Below are positions 1 to 11,166 of a stretch of 12,149 bases of DNA, piece by piece. The first letter of the stretch is position 1. Every line of letters starts with the position of its first letter. The DNA lies in the NCBI GenBank assembly GCA_903898475.1, contig CAIUFU010000152.1, positions 1 through 12,149 on the forward strand. The letters are read 5' to 3'. Below the pieces are notes generated by a model, which was not told where the DNA came from, made no database searches, and saw only the letters and a list, made by a program, of their open reading frames with translations. The translations under genes were made by a program, and so were the position numbers. This stretch comes from an uncultured Alphaproteobacteria bacterium. GTDB taxonomy: Bacteria > Pseudomonadota > Alphaproteobacteria > Rickettsiales > UBA1997.

Positions 1-3962
<3,962 letters not shown>

Positions 3963-3974
3963 TTATTAGTCGGG

Positions 3975-4000
3975 GCGAGCCTTTATTCACAAAGGCTCGC
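3975..4000 (+). other. rpoB-rpoC intergenic hairpin
   Basis: A perfect 10-bp inverted repeat (gcgagccttt / aaaggctcgc) has a 6-base loop (attcac), starting 13 bases after the rpoB stop. The stem can be lengthened by three more pairs (3972-3974 with 4001-4003), two of them G-U. The bases after it are ttcacttaag, with no U-run, so it is not a canonical intrinsic terminator. It could be an RNA processing or 3'-end stabilising site, or a partial attenuator that sets the rpoB to rpoC ratio. The structure is seen directly; the role is inference. Confidence 0.6.
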
Positions 4001-4049
4001 TTCACTTAAGAAATCACGTGAAATTTGTAAAAAATAAAATCAAAAAATC

Positions 4050-7000
4050 ATGTCTCTAGCAGGAACTTCCTCACACGGCCTTTTAAGTCTAACAGCAAAT
4101 AGTGCAGTTGATCTTCTAGATTTTAACGCCATCAAAATCTCTATCGCCGATCCAGATAAAATCAGATCATGGTCTTTCGGTGAAGTTACTAAACCAGAAA
4201 CAATCAACTATCGTACTTTCAAACCAGAAAGAGACGGTCTTTTTTGCGCCCGAATCTTTGGCCCAATTAAAGATTACGAATGTCTTTGCGGTAAATATAA
4301 GCGCATCAAATATAAAGGCATTGTCTGCGAAAAATGCGGAGTTGAAGTTACTTCTTCTAAAGTGCGTCGTGAAAGAATGGGTCACATTGAATTAGCTGCC
4401 CCAATCACTCACATTTGGTTCCTAAAATCGCTTCCTTCACGCATCAGTACCATCCTTGGCACTACTCTTAAAGCCATCGAAAAAGTTATCTATTTTGAAG
4501 CTTACATCGTTACTGACGGCTTGATGTCTCCTTTGAAAGAAGGCGAAATCTTGACTGAAGATGAATATGAAAAACTTCAAATCGAGCATGGCTATGGCAG
4601 CTTCACCGCTGAAATGGGTGCAGAAGCAGTTCAAAAGCTTTTGAAAAAACTCGATCTTAAAAAATTGCAGAGAGATCTTCGCGAAGATCTCTCAACTCAA
4701 ACTTCTGAACTTAAGCGCGAAAAAGCGATTAAGCGTTTGAAGCTAATCGAGCAATTTATTGATTCTGAAATCAATAGACCTGAGCACATGGTAATGACTG
4801 TTCTACCAGTTATTCCACCTGATATTCGTCCTCTAGTTATGTTGGATGGTGGTCGTTTTGCCACTTCAGATCTAAACGAACTTTACCGTCGTGTAATCAA
4901 CCGTAACAACCGTTTAAAAAGATTGATGGAACTCGGCGCACCTGAGATCATCATCAAAAACGAAAAACGCATGTTGCAAGAATCGGTTGACGCCCTTCTT
5001 GATAACGGCCGCTCTGGCGCCATCGTTAAAAACTCTAACAAAAAACCGTTCAAATCTTTGAGCGACATGTTGAAAGGAAAGCAAGGTCGTTTCCGTCAAA
5101 ACTTGTTGGGTAAACGTGTAGATTATTCTGGTCGTTCAGTAATCGTTGTTGGCCCTGAATTAAAACTTCACCAATGCGGCTTGCCGAAAAAAATGGCTTT
5201 AGAATTATTCAAGCCTTTCATCTATTCAAAACTAGAACTTTACGGAAAATCTCCATCAATCAAAGTTTCTAAAAAACTTGTTGAAGCTGAAAGACCGGAA
5301 GTTTGGGATATTTTGGATGAAGTTATTAAAGAACATCCAGTTCTTCTAAACCGCGCACCAACTCTACACAGACTTGGTATCCAAGCTTTCGAACCAGTTT
5401 TAACTGAAGGCAAAGCCATTCAACTTCACCCACTAGTCTGCGCTGCTTTCAACGCCGACTTTGACGGTGACCAAATGGCCGTTCACGTTCCTCTTTCGAT
5501 CGAAGCTCAGGTAGAAACTCGCGCCCTAATGATGTCAACTAACAACATCTTAAGCCCTGCGAACGGCAAACCGATCATCGTTCCATCTCAAGATATCATT
5601 CTTGGTCTCTACTACATGACCATGGAAAATAAAGATTACCCTGAAGCTAAAACACGTCCAGTTGCTGATGATTACGAACTAGGTCACGCCTTGAACGACA
5701 AGGTGATTACAATGCACGATAAAATCTTGTATCGTTTCACTATCAAAGACGCTGACGGCGAAAGATCTTTCAAAAAAGTCGACACCACTCCAGGACGCGT
5801 GTTGCTTTACAACATTCTTCCAAACGCCATGAAAGGTGATTTCGAGATTGTAAACAAAGCCATGACTAAAAAAGCCGTAACCAATCTAATCGACACAGTT
5901 TATCGTAACTGCGGACAAAAAGAGACCGTTATGTTCTGCGATCGTATCATGACTCTTGGCTTTACCAATGCCTGCAACGCCGGCATTTCAATCGGTAAAG
6001 ACGACATGATCATCCCGAAAGGCAAACAAAAACATATCGCTGAGTCTTTAGAGCAAGTTAAGAAACTCGAAAAACAATATCGCGACGGTTTGATTACTGC
6101 GGGTGAGCGCTACAACAAAGTAGTTGACGAATGGACTAGCTGTACCGGAAAAATTTCGAAAGAAATGATGGTGGCAATCTCTAGCTTCACAACTCCAGTT
6201 ACTGCCAACTCGATCTTCATGATGGCTGATTCTGGTGCCAGAGGTTCTGAAAACCAAATCAAACAAGTTGCTGGTATGCGTGGTTTGATGGCAAAACCAT
6301 CAGGCGAAATTATCGAAACTCCGATCACTTCAAACTTCAAAGAAGGCTTGAACGTTTTGGAATATTTCATTTCTGCCCACGGTGCTCGTAAAGGTTTGGC
6401 CGATACAGCTTTGAAAACAGCAAACTCTGGTTACCTAACCAGAAGATTGGTTGACGTTTCTCAAGATTGCATCGTTATCGAAGAAGACTGCGGCACTGAC
6501 GAAGGCATTATCCTTGAATCAATCATTGATGATGGTCGCGTAATTGCAGCCCTTTCTGAACAAGCTTTGGGACGTGTTCCTCTTGAAGATGTTAAATCTT
6601 TAGATGGCAAAAAAGTTATTGTTAAAGCTGGTGTCATGATTGACGAAGCTCTTTCTGATAATATCGAAAAAGCTGGCATCAAAACCATCAAATCCCGCTC
6701 TGTACTTACCTGCAAAACTGAAGATGGCGTTTGCGTTAAATGCTACGGACGTGACTTGGCAACAGGTAACATCGTCAGCATTGGCGAAGCAATCGGTGTT
6801 GTTGCAGCCCAATCAATTGGTGAACCAGGAACTCAGCTTACAATGAGAACGTTCCACATTGGTGGTGCGGCTCAAAGGGGTGCTGAGCAATCTTCAATCT
6901 CTGCAATTTCTGACGGTCAAGTAAGAATCGCCGACAAAGGAACAATCACTAATCGCGACGGCAAAACTGTTGTAGTTAGCAGAAATTCTGAAATCGCTCT

Positions 7001-8201
7001 TTACGACAAAGACGGAAAAGAAATTCACAGCTATAAATTGCCATATGGTTCAACCATCACTCATAAAGATGGCTCTGATGTTAAAAAAGGCGACCACTTA
7101 GCTGAATGGGATCCTTACAATATTCCAGTAGTTGCCGAAACTAACGGTTTGATCCGTTACAACGACCTTACTGAAAATGTTTCTCTTCGTGAAAAAATCG
7201 AAGAATCAACCGGCGTTTCAACCAAGATCGTTATGGATTGGAAGCAATACAGTAAACAAGAGTTGAAACCAAGACTTTCAATCATGGTTGGTAAAGATAC
7301 CGCCGTGAGAGAATATCCTCTTTCAATTCACACCGTAATCGGCGTTTCTAACGGCGATGAAGTTAAAGCCGGTGACGTTATTGCCAGAATCCCGAAAGAA
7401 TCTTCTAAAACTCGTGATATTACTGGTGGTCTTCCACGCGTAGCTGAGTTGTTCGAAGCCCGTAAACCGAAAAATGCCTCAGTAATGAGTGACATCGATG
7501 GCTACGTTGAATTCGGCAAAGACTACAAAACTAAACGCCGCATTTTGGTTAGACCAGCTGACGCTTCACAAGAAGCGGTTGAATACAGCATCGCTAAAAC
7601 CAAGCACTTATTTGTTGGCGAAGGCGATTTGGTTAAAAGAGGCGACGTTCTAGTTGACGGCAACCCAGTTCCACACGACATTCTGCGCATCCTAGGCATG
7701 CAAGCTTTCACTAACTACATGGTTAATGAAGTGCAAAAAGTTTACCGCATGCAAGGTGTAAAAATTGACGACAAACACATCGAAGTCATTTTGAACATGA
7801 TGTTGAAGCGTGTTGAAGTGGTTAACTCTGGTGAAACTACCTTGTTAGTTGGCGAATATGTTGATCGTGACGTTTTCGAAGAAATTAACAAAAAGATCAT
7901 TTCTCAGAAATTAAAACCTGCAGTTTGCGCTCCAGTGTTGCTTGGTATCACTAAAGCCTCACTTCAAACTAAGTCATTTATTTCTGCCGCGTCATTCCAA
8001 GAAACCACTCGCGTTCTTACTGACTCTGCAGTTCAAGGTAAATTCGACAATTTGAAAGGCTTGAAAGAAAATATCATCGTGGGTCGTTTGATCCCAGCAG
8101 GTACTGGTTTGATGGCCGCGAAATATCGCAAAGCCGCAAATCAAGAAAAGCGTAACGAAGAAGCTGCAGCTCATGCAGCTGATGAATCAGAAGCTAACTA
8201 G
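4050..8201 (+). CDS. rpoC: DNA-directed RNA polymerase subunit beta'
   Basis: This is the beta' subunit of RNA polymerase, which carries the catalytic magnesium. It has 1383 residues, a normal length for an alphaproteobacterium. The first zinc site is C78, C80, C93 and C96. The catalytic NADFDGD loop is at residues 468-474, with D470, D472 and D474. The second zinc site is C814, C888, C895 and C898, and the trigger loop has R933 and H936, all at E. coli numbering. The end is an Ala/Glu-rich tail typical of variable RpoC C-termini. The ATG at 4050 is chosen because the conserved region (IRSWSFGEVTKPETINYRTF) begins about 40 residues in, as in relatives. The leader (aaataaaatcaaaaaatc) has no Shine-Dalgarno sequence and almost no G. 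The gene is presumably cotranscribed with rpoB and ends the unit, since a strong terminator follows 26 bases after the stop. Confidence 0.98.
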   Translation: MSLAGTSSHGLLSLTANSAVDLLDFNAIKISIADPDKIRSWSFGEVTKPETINYRTFKPERDGLFCARIFGPIKDYECLCGKYKRIKYKGIVCEKCGVEVTSSKVRRERMGHIELAAPITHIWFLKSLPSRISTILGTTLKAIEKVIYFEAYIVTDGLMSPLKEGEILTEDEYEKLQIEHGYGSFTAEMGAEAVQKLLKKLDLKKLQRDLREDLSTQTSELKREKAIKRLKLIEQFIDSEINRPEHMVMTVLPVIPPDIRPLVMLDGGRFATSDLNELYRRVINRNNRLKRLMELGAPEIIIKNEKRMLQESVDALLDNGRSGAIVKNSNKKPFKSLSDMLKGKQGRFRQNLLGKRVDYSGRSVIVVGPELKLHQCGLPKKMALELFKPFIYSKLELYGKSPSIKVSKKLVEAERPEVWDILDEVIKEHPVLLNRAPTLHRLGIQAFEPVLTEGKAIQLHPLVCAAFNADFDGDQMAVHVPLSIEAQVETRALMMSTNNILSPANGKPIIVPSQDIILGLYYMTMENKDYPEAKTRPVADDYELGHALNDKVITMHDKILYRFTIKDADGERSFKKVDTTPGRVLLYNILPNAMKGDFEIVNKAMTKKAVTNLIDTVYRNCGQKETVMFCDRIMTLGFTNACNAGISIGKDDMIIPKGKQKHIAESLEQVKKLEKQYRDGLITAGERYNKVVDEWTSCTGKISKEMMVAISSFTTPVTANSIFMMADSGARGSENQIKQVAGMRGLMAKPSGEIIETPITSNFKEGLNVLEYFISAHGARKGLADTALKTANSGYLTRRLVDVSQDCIVIEEDCGTDEGIILESIIDDGRVIAALSEQALGRVPLEDVKSLDGKKVIVKAGVMIDEALSDNIEKAGIKTIKSRSVLTCKTEDGVCVKCYGRDLATGNIVSIGEAIGVVAAQSIGEPGTQLTMRTFHIGGAAQRGAEQSSISAISDGQVRIADKGTITNRDGKTVVVSRNSEIALYDKDGKEIHSYKLPYGSTITHKDGSDVKKGDHLAEWDPYNIPVVAETNGLIRYNDLTENVSLREKIEESTGVSTKIVMDWKQYSKQELKPRLSIMVGKDTAVREYPLSIHTVIGVSNGDEVKAGDVIARIPKESSKTRDITGGLPRVAELFEARKPKNASVMSDIDGYVEFGKDYKTKRRILVRPADASQEAVEYSIAKTKHLFVGEGDLVKRGDVLVDGNPVPHDILRILGMQAFTNYMVNEVQKVYRMQGVKIDDKHIEVILNMMLKRVEVVNSGETTLLVGEYVDRDVFEEINKKIISQKLKPAVCAPVLLGITKASLQTKSFISAASFQETTRVLTDSAVQGKFDNLKGLKENIIVGRLIPAGTGLMAAKYRKAANQEKRNEEAAAHAADESEAN
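4670..4693. repeat. Perfect 24-bp palindrome inside rpoC
   Basis: Two 12-base arms (gagagatcttcg and its exact reverse complement) meet at 4681/4682 with no spacer. The RNA could form a 10-bp stem with a CGCG loop. It encodes part of a helix, QRDLREDLS, which aligns with ordinary RpoC sequence (E. coli EQLREELNE), so it is not an inserted element. No function can be assigned. Confidence 0.75.
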
Positions 8202-8227
8202 AAAGACTCGAGAAATTTGGGTCGAGA

Positions 8228-8277
8228 AGATCCCGAAACTAATCTTTAAAAAGACGAAGTTTCGGGATCTTTTTTTT
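8228..8277 (+). terminator. Rho-independent terminator after rpoC
   Basis: A perfect 13-bp stem (agatcccgaaact at 8228-8240 with agtttcgggatct at 8258-8270) encloses a 17-base loop and runs straight into a run of eight T (8270-8277). It starts 26 bases after the rpoC stop codon. This is a textbook intrinsic terminator. It indicates that rpoC is the last gene of its transcription unit and that yejE needs its own promoter or read-through. Confidence 0.93.
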
Positions 8278-8299
8278 AGCTTATTCTGGAACAAACCAC

Positions 8300-8338
8300 T
8301 TCGATGTCAGGCTGAGCTTGTCGAAGCATGACATCGAA
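8300..8338. repeat. Intergenic palindromic repeat with a ggctgagcttgtcgaagc core
   Basis: A 10-bp inverted repeat (ttcgatgtca / tgacatcgaa) flanks a 19-base centre that itself contains a small hairpin (gctt-gtcg-aagc). An alternative pairing joins cttcga at 8299 with tcgaag at 8321. The centre, read on the other strand as gcttcgacaagctcagcc, matches a short palindromic motif I know as dispersed in many bacterial genomes; that recognition is from memory. It sits between the rpoC terminator and yejE. A TTG inside it (8318) would extend the yejE frame by 17 residues, but that extension is repeat-derived and unlikely to be translated. Confidence 0.7.
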
Positions 8339-8368
8339 ACGAAGTTACTTAAAAAGAAAGATCACAAA

Positions 8369-9370
8369 ATGCCCGCAACCTTCTTTGCCAAATTCAAAAA
8401 AAACAAACGCGGCTATTTTTCCTTTCTCGCGCTGGCCTTTATTTTTTTCTTCACGATTTTTGCTGAATTCATTGCCAATGACAAACCGCTTCTAATGCGA
8501 TTCAACGGCGAATTTTATTTGCCGATTTTAAAAAATATTTCTGAGAAAAATCTCGGTGGAGAATTTGAAACCACCGCCGATTTTCGCGACCCTGCCGTCA
8601 AAAAATTAATCGAAAGAAACGGCTGGATAATTTTTCCACCAATTCCTTTTTCTTACGACACCATCAATTTCAACATTACCACTCCCGCCCCTTCAAAACC
8701 AAGCGCCACCAATCTTTTTGGCACTGATGACAATGGCCGCGACGTTCTAGCCCGCGTCATTTACGGCATTCGCATCTCATTAATTTTCGGCCTAATCTTA
8801 ACTTTTTTTAGCGCTATTTTGGGCATTTTTCTCGGCGCTATTTCGGGATATTTCGGCGGGCTTTGCGATTTGGTTTTGCAGCGCTTCATGGAAATTTGGT
8901 CGAGCATGCCAGTACTTTTCTTGCTGATTATTTTATCCTCAATCATCGAACCCAGCTTTTTCGCTTTACTCGCACTAATGCTTTTATTTAGCTGGATGTC
9001 CCTTGTTTCCTATGTTCGCGCCGAATTTTTGCGCCTAAGAAATTTCGATTTTATCCGCGCCAGCAAAGCAATGGGCGCTAGCAATTTCAGAATTATTTTT
9101 CACCACATCTTGCCCAACGCCTCTCCCATCATCATCGCCAATCTGCCATTTTTGCTTGCAGGCTCTATCACCACCCTAACTTCACTAGACTTTCTAGGCC
9201 TCGGATTACCAATAGGATCCCCTTCTTTAGGCGAATTACTCGCCCAAGGAAAAAATAATTTAACCGCCTATTGGCTTGGTATTACAGGCTTCATCACAAT
9301 TACCCTGATTTTAACTCTGCTCGTTTTCATCGGTGAAGCAACGCGAGATGCTTTTGACACCAGAAAATAA
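8369..9370 (+). CDS. yejE: Peptide/microcin C-type ABC importer permease, YejE family
   Basis: This is an inner-membrane permease subunit of a DppC/OppC-class ABC importer. In E. coli, YejABEF imports peptides and microcin C. It has 333 residues from the ATG at 8369. A first membrane span lies near residues 15-35. An external region of about 90 residues follows, including AEFIANDKPLL, DFRDP and WIIFPPIPFSYDTIN, which is characteristic of YejE. Next is the family motif GTDDNGRDVLARVIYGIRIS (118-137) and several further spans. The ATPase-contacting EAA loop is at about 230-249 (RASKAMG...ILP). The end, FIGEATRDAFDTRK, is typical. The ATG is preferred over an upstream TTG at 8318 because the added residues come from a palindromic repeat; aaagaaag upstream is a weak ribosome site. 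No YejA, YejB or YejF gene lies in the window, so its partners must be elsewhere if the transporter works. Confidence 0.92.
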   Translation: MPATFFAKFKKNKRGYFSFLALAFIFFFTIFAEFIANDKPLLMRFNGEFYLPILKNISEKNLGGEFETTADFRDPAVKKLIERNGWIIFPPIPFSYDTINFNITTPAPSKPSATNLFGTDDNGRDVLARVIYGIRISLIFGLILTFFSAILGIFLGAISGYFGGLCDLVLQRFMEIWSSMPVLFLLIILSSIIEPSFFALLALMLLFSWMSLVSYVRAEFLRLRNFDFIRASKAMGASNFRIIFHHILPNASPIIIANLPFLLAGSITTLTSLDFLGLGLPIGSPSLGELLAQGKNNLTAYWLGITGFITITLILTLLVFIGEATRDAFDTRK

Positions 9371-9432
9371 TTTACTTTTTGTCAGTCAAAAATAGTTTCC
9401 GCGACATCTCTTCAAAATAAATTTTCAAAAAC

Positions 9433-10689
9433 ATGCCAATCGAAATTCTCATGCCCGCTCTTTCGCCAACAATGAAAGAGGGAAACCTAGCAAAATGGGT
9501 CAAAAAAGAAGGTGACAAAATCAAGGCCGGCGAAGTAATCGCCGAGATCGAAACCGACAAAGCCACCATGGAAGTTGAAGCGGTTGACGAAGGTATTTTA
9601 GGAAAAATTTTAGTTGCAGAAGGCACTGAAAATGTTGCCGTAAATTCTTGCATCGCGCTCATTCTTGAAGAAGGCGAAGATAAAAAAGTTTTGGAAGGAT
9701 TCGTCTCTAAATCATCTGCCAGCACGGCTCCAGCTGCTCCACAAAAAGTGGAAGAAAAAGTTGCAGCAGCTCCAATTGCAGCGCAACCTCAACAAAATCA
9801 ATCATCTACGAGCTTCTCATCTCACGTAAAAGCCAGCCCACTTGCAAAAAGAATTGCCAAAGATGAAGGCGTTTCACTTTCACAAATCAACGGTTCTGGC
9901 CCACATGGTCGCGTCATCAAAGATGATGTTTTGAACTTTTTAAGCAGCGGTGGAGCCAAATCTGGCGCTGTTCGCCGCAATGCTCAAGAATTTTACTCAG
10001 TTAAAAACAGCAATATCCGCAAAGTAATTGCGCGCCGCCTGCTTGAGTCGAAACAAACCGTGCCGCATTTCTACCTTTCTTGCGAATTCAATATTAACAA
10101 ATTGCAAGAATTGCGCGCCGCTGTGAATGAAGCAGCAGAACTTGATGCCAGTGGAAATCCGGCTTACAAAGTGTCGGTGAACGATTTAATCATCAAAGCC
10201 ACCGCAATGGCGCTAAAAAAGACTCCAGAAGCCAATTCTTCTTGGACCGACGATGCGATTTTGATCTACAACAACATCGACATCGCAATGGCAGTGGCAA
10301 TTGACGGCGGATTAATCACACCAATCATCAGAAACGCTGACCAAAAAACCATCCAAGCCATTTCAGTTGAATCAAAACAACTAGCCAAAAAAGCCCGCGA
10401 CGGCAAACTGCAACCCGAAGAATTTCAAGGCGGCTCTTTCAGTATTTCTAACCTTGGAATGTTTGGCATCGATAATTTCGCTGCCATCGTCAACCCACCG
10501 CAAAGCTGTATTTTAGCTGTTGCACGCGCCGTTGAAAAACCAATTGTTGAACATGGCCAAATTAAAATTGCCCACATGATGAATGTGACTTTGTCCTCCG
10601 ACCATCGCGCTGTTGATGGCGCGGTTGGTGCAGAATTTTTAAAAGCGCTGCGTCGCTACATCGAACATCCAATTTTGATGCTGGTTTAG
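9433..10689 (+). CDS. pdhC: Pyruvate dehydrogenase E2, dihydrolipoamide acetyltransferase
   Basis: This is the core acetyltransferase of the pyruvate dehydrogenase complex. It moves the acetyl group from lipoamide to coenzyme A. It has 418 residues. There is one lipoyl domain (about 1-80) with the lipoylated lysine K43 in the ETDKATMEVEA motif. An Ala/Pro/Gln-rich linker (about 94-130) follows, then the E1/E3-binding domain (about 133-170, ASPLAKRIAKDEGVSLSQI...GRVIKDDV). The catalytic domain (about 190-418) has H391 and D395 in the DHRAVDG motif. MPALSPTM at the start and the FGIDNFAAIVNPPQ segment favour pyruvate over 2-oxoglutarate dehydrogenase. E1 and E3 genes are not adjacent. The ATG is well placed for the lipoyl domain; its leader (ataaattttcaaaaac) lacks a Shine-Dalgarno sequence. 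The 62-base gap after yejE leaves open whether it is cotranscribed. Confidence 0.96.
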   Translation: MPIEILMPALSPTMKEGNLAKWVKKEGDKIKAGEVIAEIETDKATMEVEAVDEGILGKILVAEGTENVAVNSCIALILEEGEDKKVLEGFVSKSSASTAPAAPQKVEEKVAAAPIAAQPQQNQSSTSFSSHVKASPLAKRIAKDEGVSLSQINGSGPHGRVIKDDVLNFLSSGGAKSGAVRRNAQEFYSVKNSNIRKVIARRLLESKQTVPHFYLSCEFNINKLQELRAAVNEAAELDASGNPAYKVSVNDLIIKATAMALKKTPEANSSWTDDAILIYNNIDIAMAVAIDGGLITPIIRNADQKTIQAISVESKQLAKKARDGKLQPEEFQGGSFSISNLGMFGIDNFAAIVNPPQSCILAVARAVEKPIVEHGQIKIAHMMNVTLSSDHRAVDGAVGAEFLKALRRYIEHPILMLV

Positions 10690-10720
10690 ACTAGCAGTTT
10701 AAGAAAAGGAAAAACTCGTT

Positions 10721-10766
10721 GCTTTCAATTGACGTGAAAATTATTTTTCGCACCTCTTTTGAAAGC
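10721..10766. repeat. Compound inverted repeat downstream of pdhC
   Basis: An 8-bp outer inverted repeat (gctttcaa at 10721-10728, ttgaaagc at 10759-10766) encloses an inner, bulged one (gtgaaaa at 10734-10740 with ttttcgcac at 10744-10752). There is no U-run after it, so it is a poor intrinsic terminator. It lies 32 bases past the pdhC stop and 56 bases before the next start. A 3'-end RNA structure for pdhC is possible. Confidence 0.35.
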
Positions 10767-10821
10767 ATCGTCTACCAACCCTTGCCGCTCTAGGCTTCAA
10801 ACAACTTATTTAAAATCGAAC

Positions 10822-11139
10822 ATGATCAAAGTAATCGAATTAATCATTGTTGCCACTTTGTTAATTTTCTCATTTTTTGCCGGCGTAAAATATTCTGATT
10901 CTGTAAAAAATCACGCTAGCTGGCTTTTCGAACCAAAAGAAGAAGAGGTAGAATTGCCTGATCTTTCTAACGAAAGCCTCCAAGAAATGGGTGCTCCAAT
11001 GGATGAAAATGGTGAAAATTCTGATGCTGCCGGCATGCCAAATTCAGTGGACGGCGCTGCTACTCCACAAGATTTAGAACCAATGACTATCGACAATACT
11101 AACCCAAAGCCTTCAGCAGCAGCCCCCGCCGCTCGCTAA
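10822..11139 (+). CDS. Uncharacterised 105-residue single-span membrane protein
   Basis: I do not recognise a family for this protein. From the ATG at 10822 it has 105 residues: one N-terminal membrane span (about 4-22, VIELIIVATLLIFSFFAGV), a short KYSDSVKNHASWLF segment, then a strongly acidic stretch (EPKEEEVELPDL, 37-48). A low-complexity tail rich in Asp, Asn, Pro and Ala ends in PSAAAPAAR. The tail is probably disordered. The ATG is preferred over a TTG at 10759, because the extra residues (KASSTNPCRSRLQTTYL) would put a polar Cys/Arg-containing leader before an otherwise typical membrane anchor. Its leader (taaaatcgaac) has no ribosome site. The gene ends 27 bases before the outer-membrane protein gene, so the two may be cotranscribed. 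A bitopic envelope or assembly factor is a guess. Confidence 0.75.
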   Translation: MIKVIELIIVATLLIFSFFAGVKYSDSVKNHASWLFEPKEEEVELPDLSNESLQEMGAPMDENGENSDAAGMPNSVDGAATPQDLEPMTIDNTNPKPSAAAPAAR

Positions 11140-11166
11140 AAGCTCGAAAAAGAATAAACACACCAC

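Noticed and set aside
4180..4395. Plus-strand out-of-frame open frame of 71 codons within rpoC
   Set aside because: It lies wholly inside the conserved zinc-binding region of rpoC in another frame and has no ribosome site.
8318..8368. TTG-started extension of yejE
   Set aside because: The extra residues are encoded by a palindromic repeat and precede a good ATG placed as in the family.
8278..8368. Promoter for yejE
   Set aside because: A promoter is expected after the rpoC terminator, but I find no -35/-10 pair with reasonable matches and spacing; the gaps before pdhC and the small protein gave only poor matches as well.
9376..9392. AT-only small hairpin (tttttg / caaaaa) after yejE
   Set aside because: The stem is six pairs, nearly all A-T, with no following T-run, so it is too weak to call a terminator.
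9372..9725. Minus-strand open frame of 117 codons over the start of pdhC
   Set aside because: It is antisense to the conserved lipoyl domain, is Ser/Phe-rich without domain features, and looks like a shadow of pdhC codon structure.
10759..10821. TTG-started extension of the small membrane protein
   Set aside because: The start overlaps an inverted repeat arm, and the added polar residues would sit before a typical membrane anchor; the ATG at 10822 is simpler.
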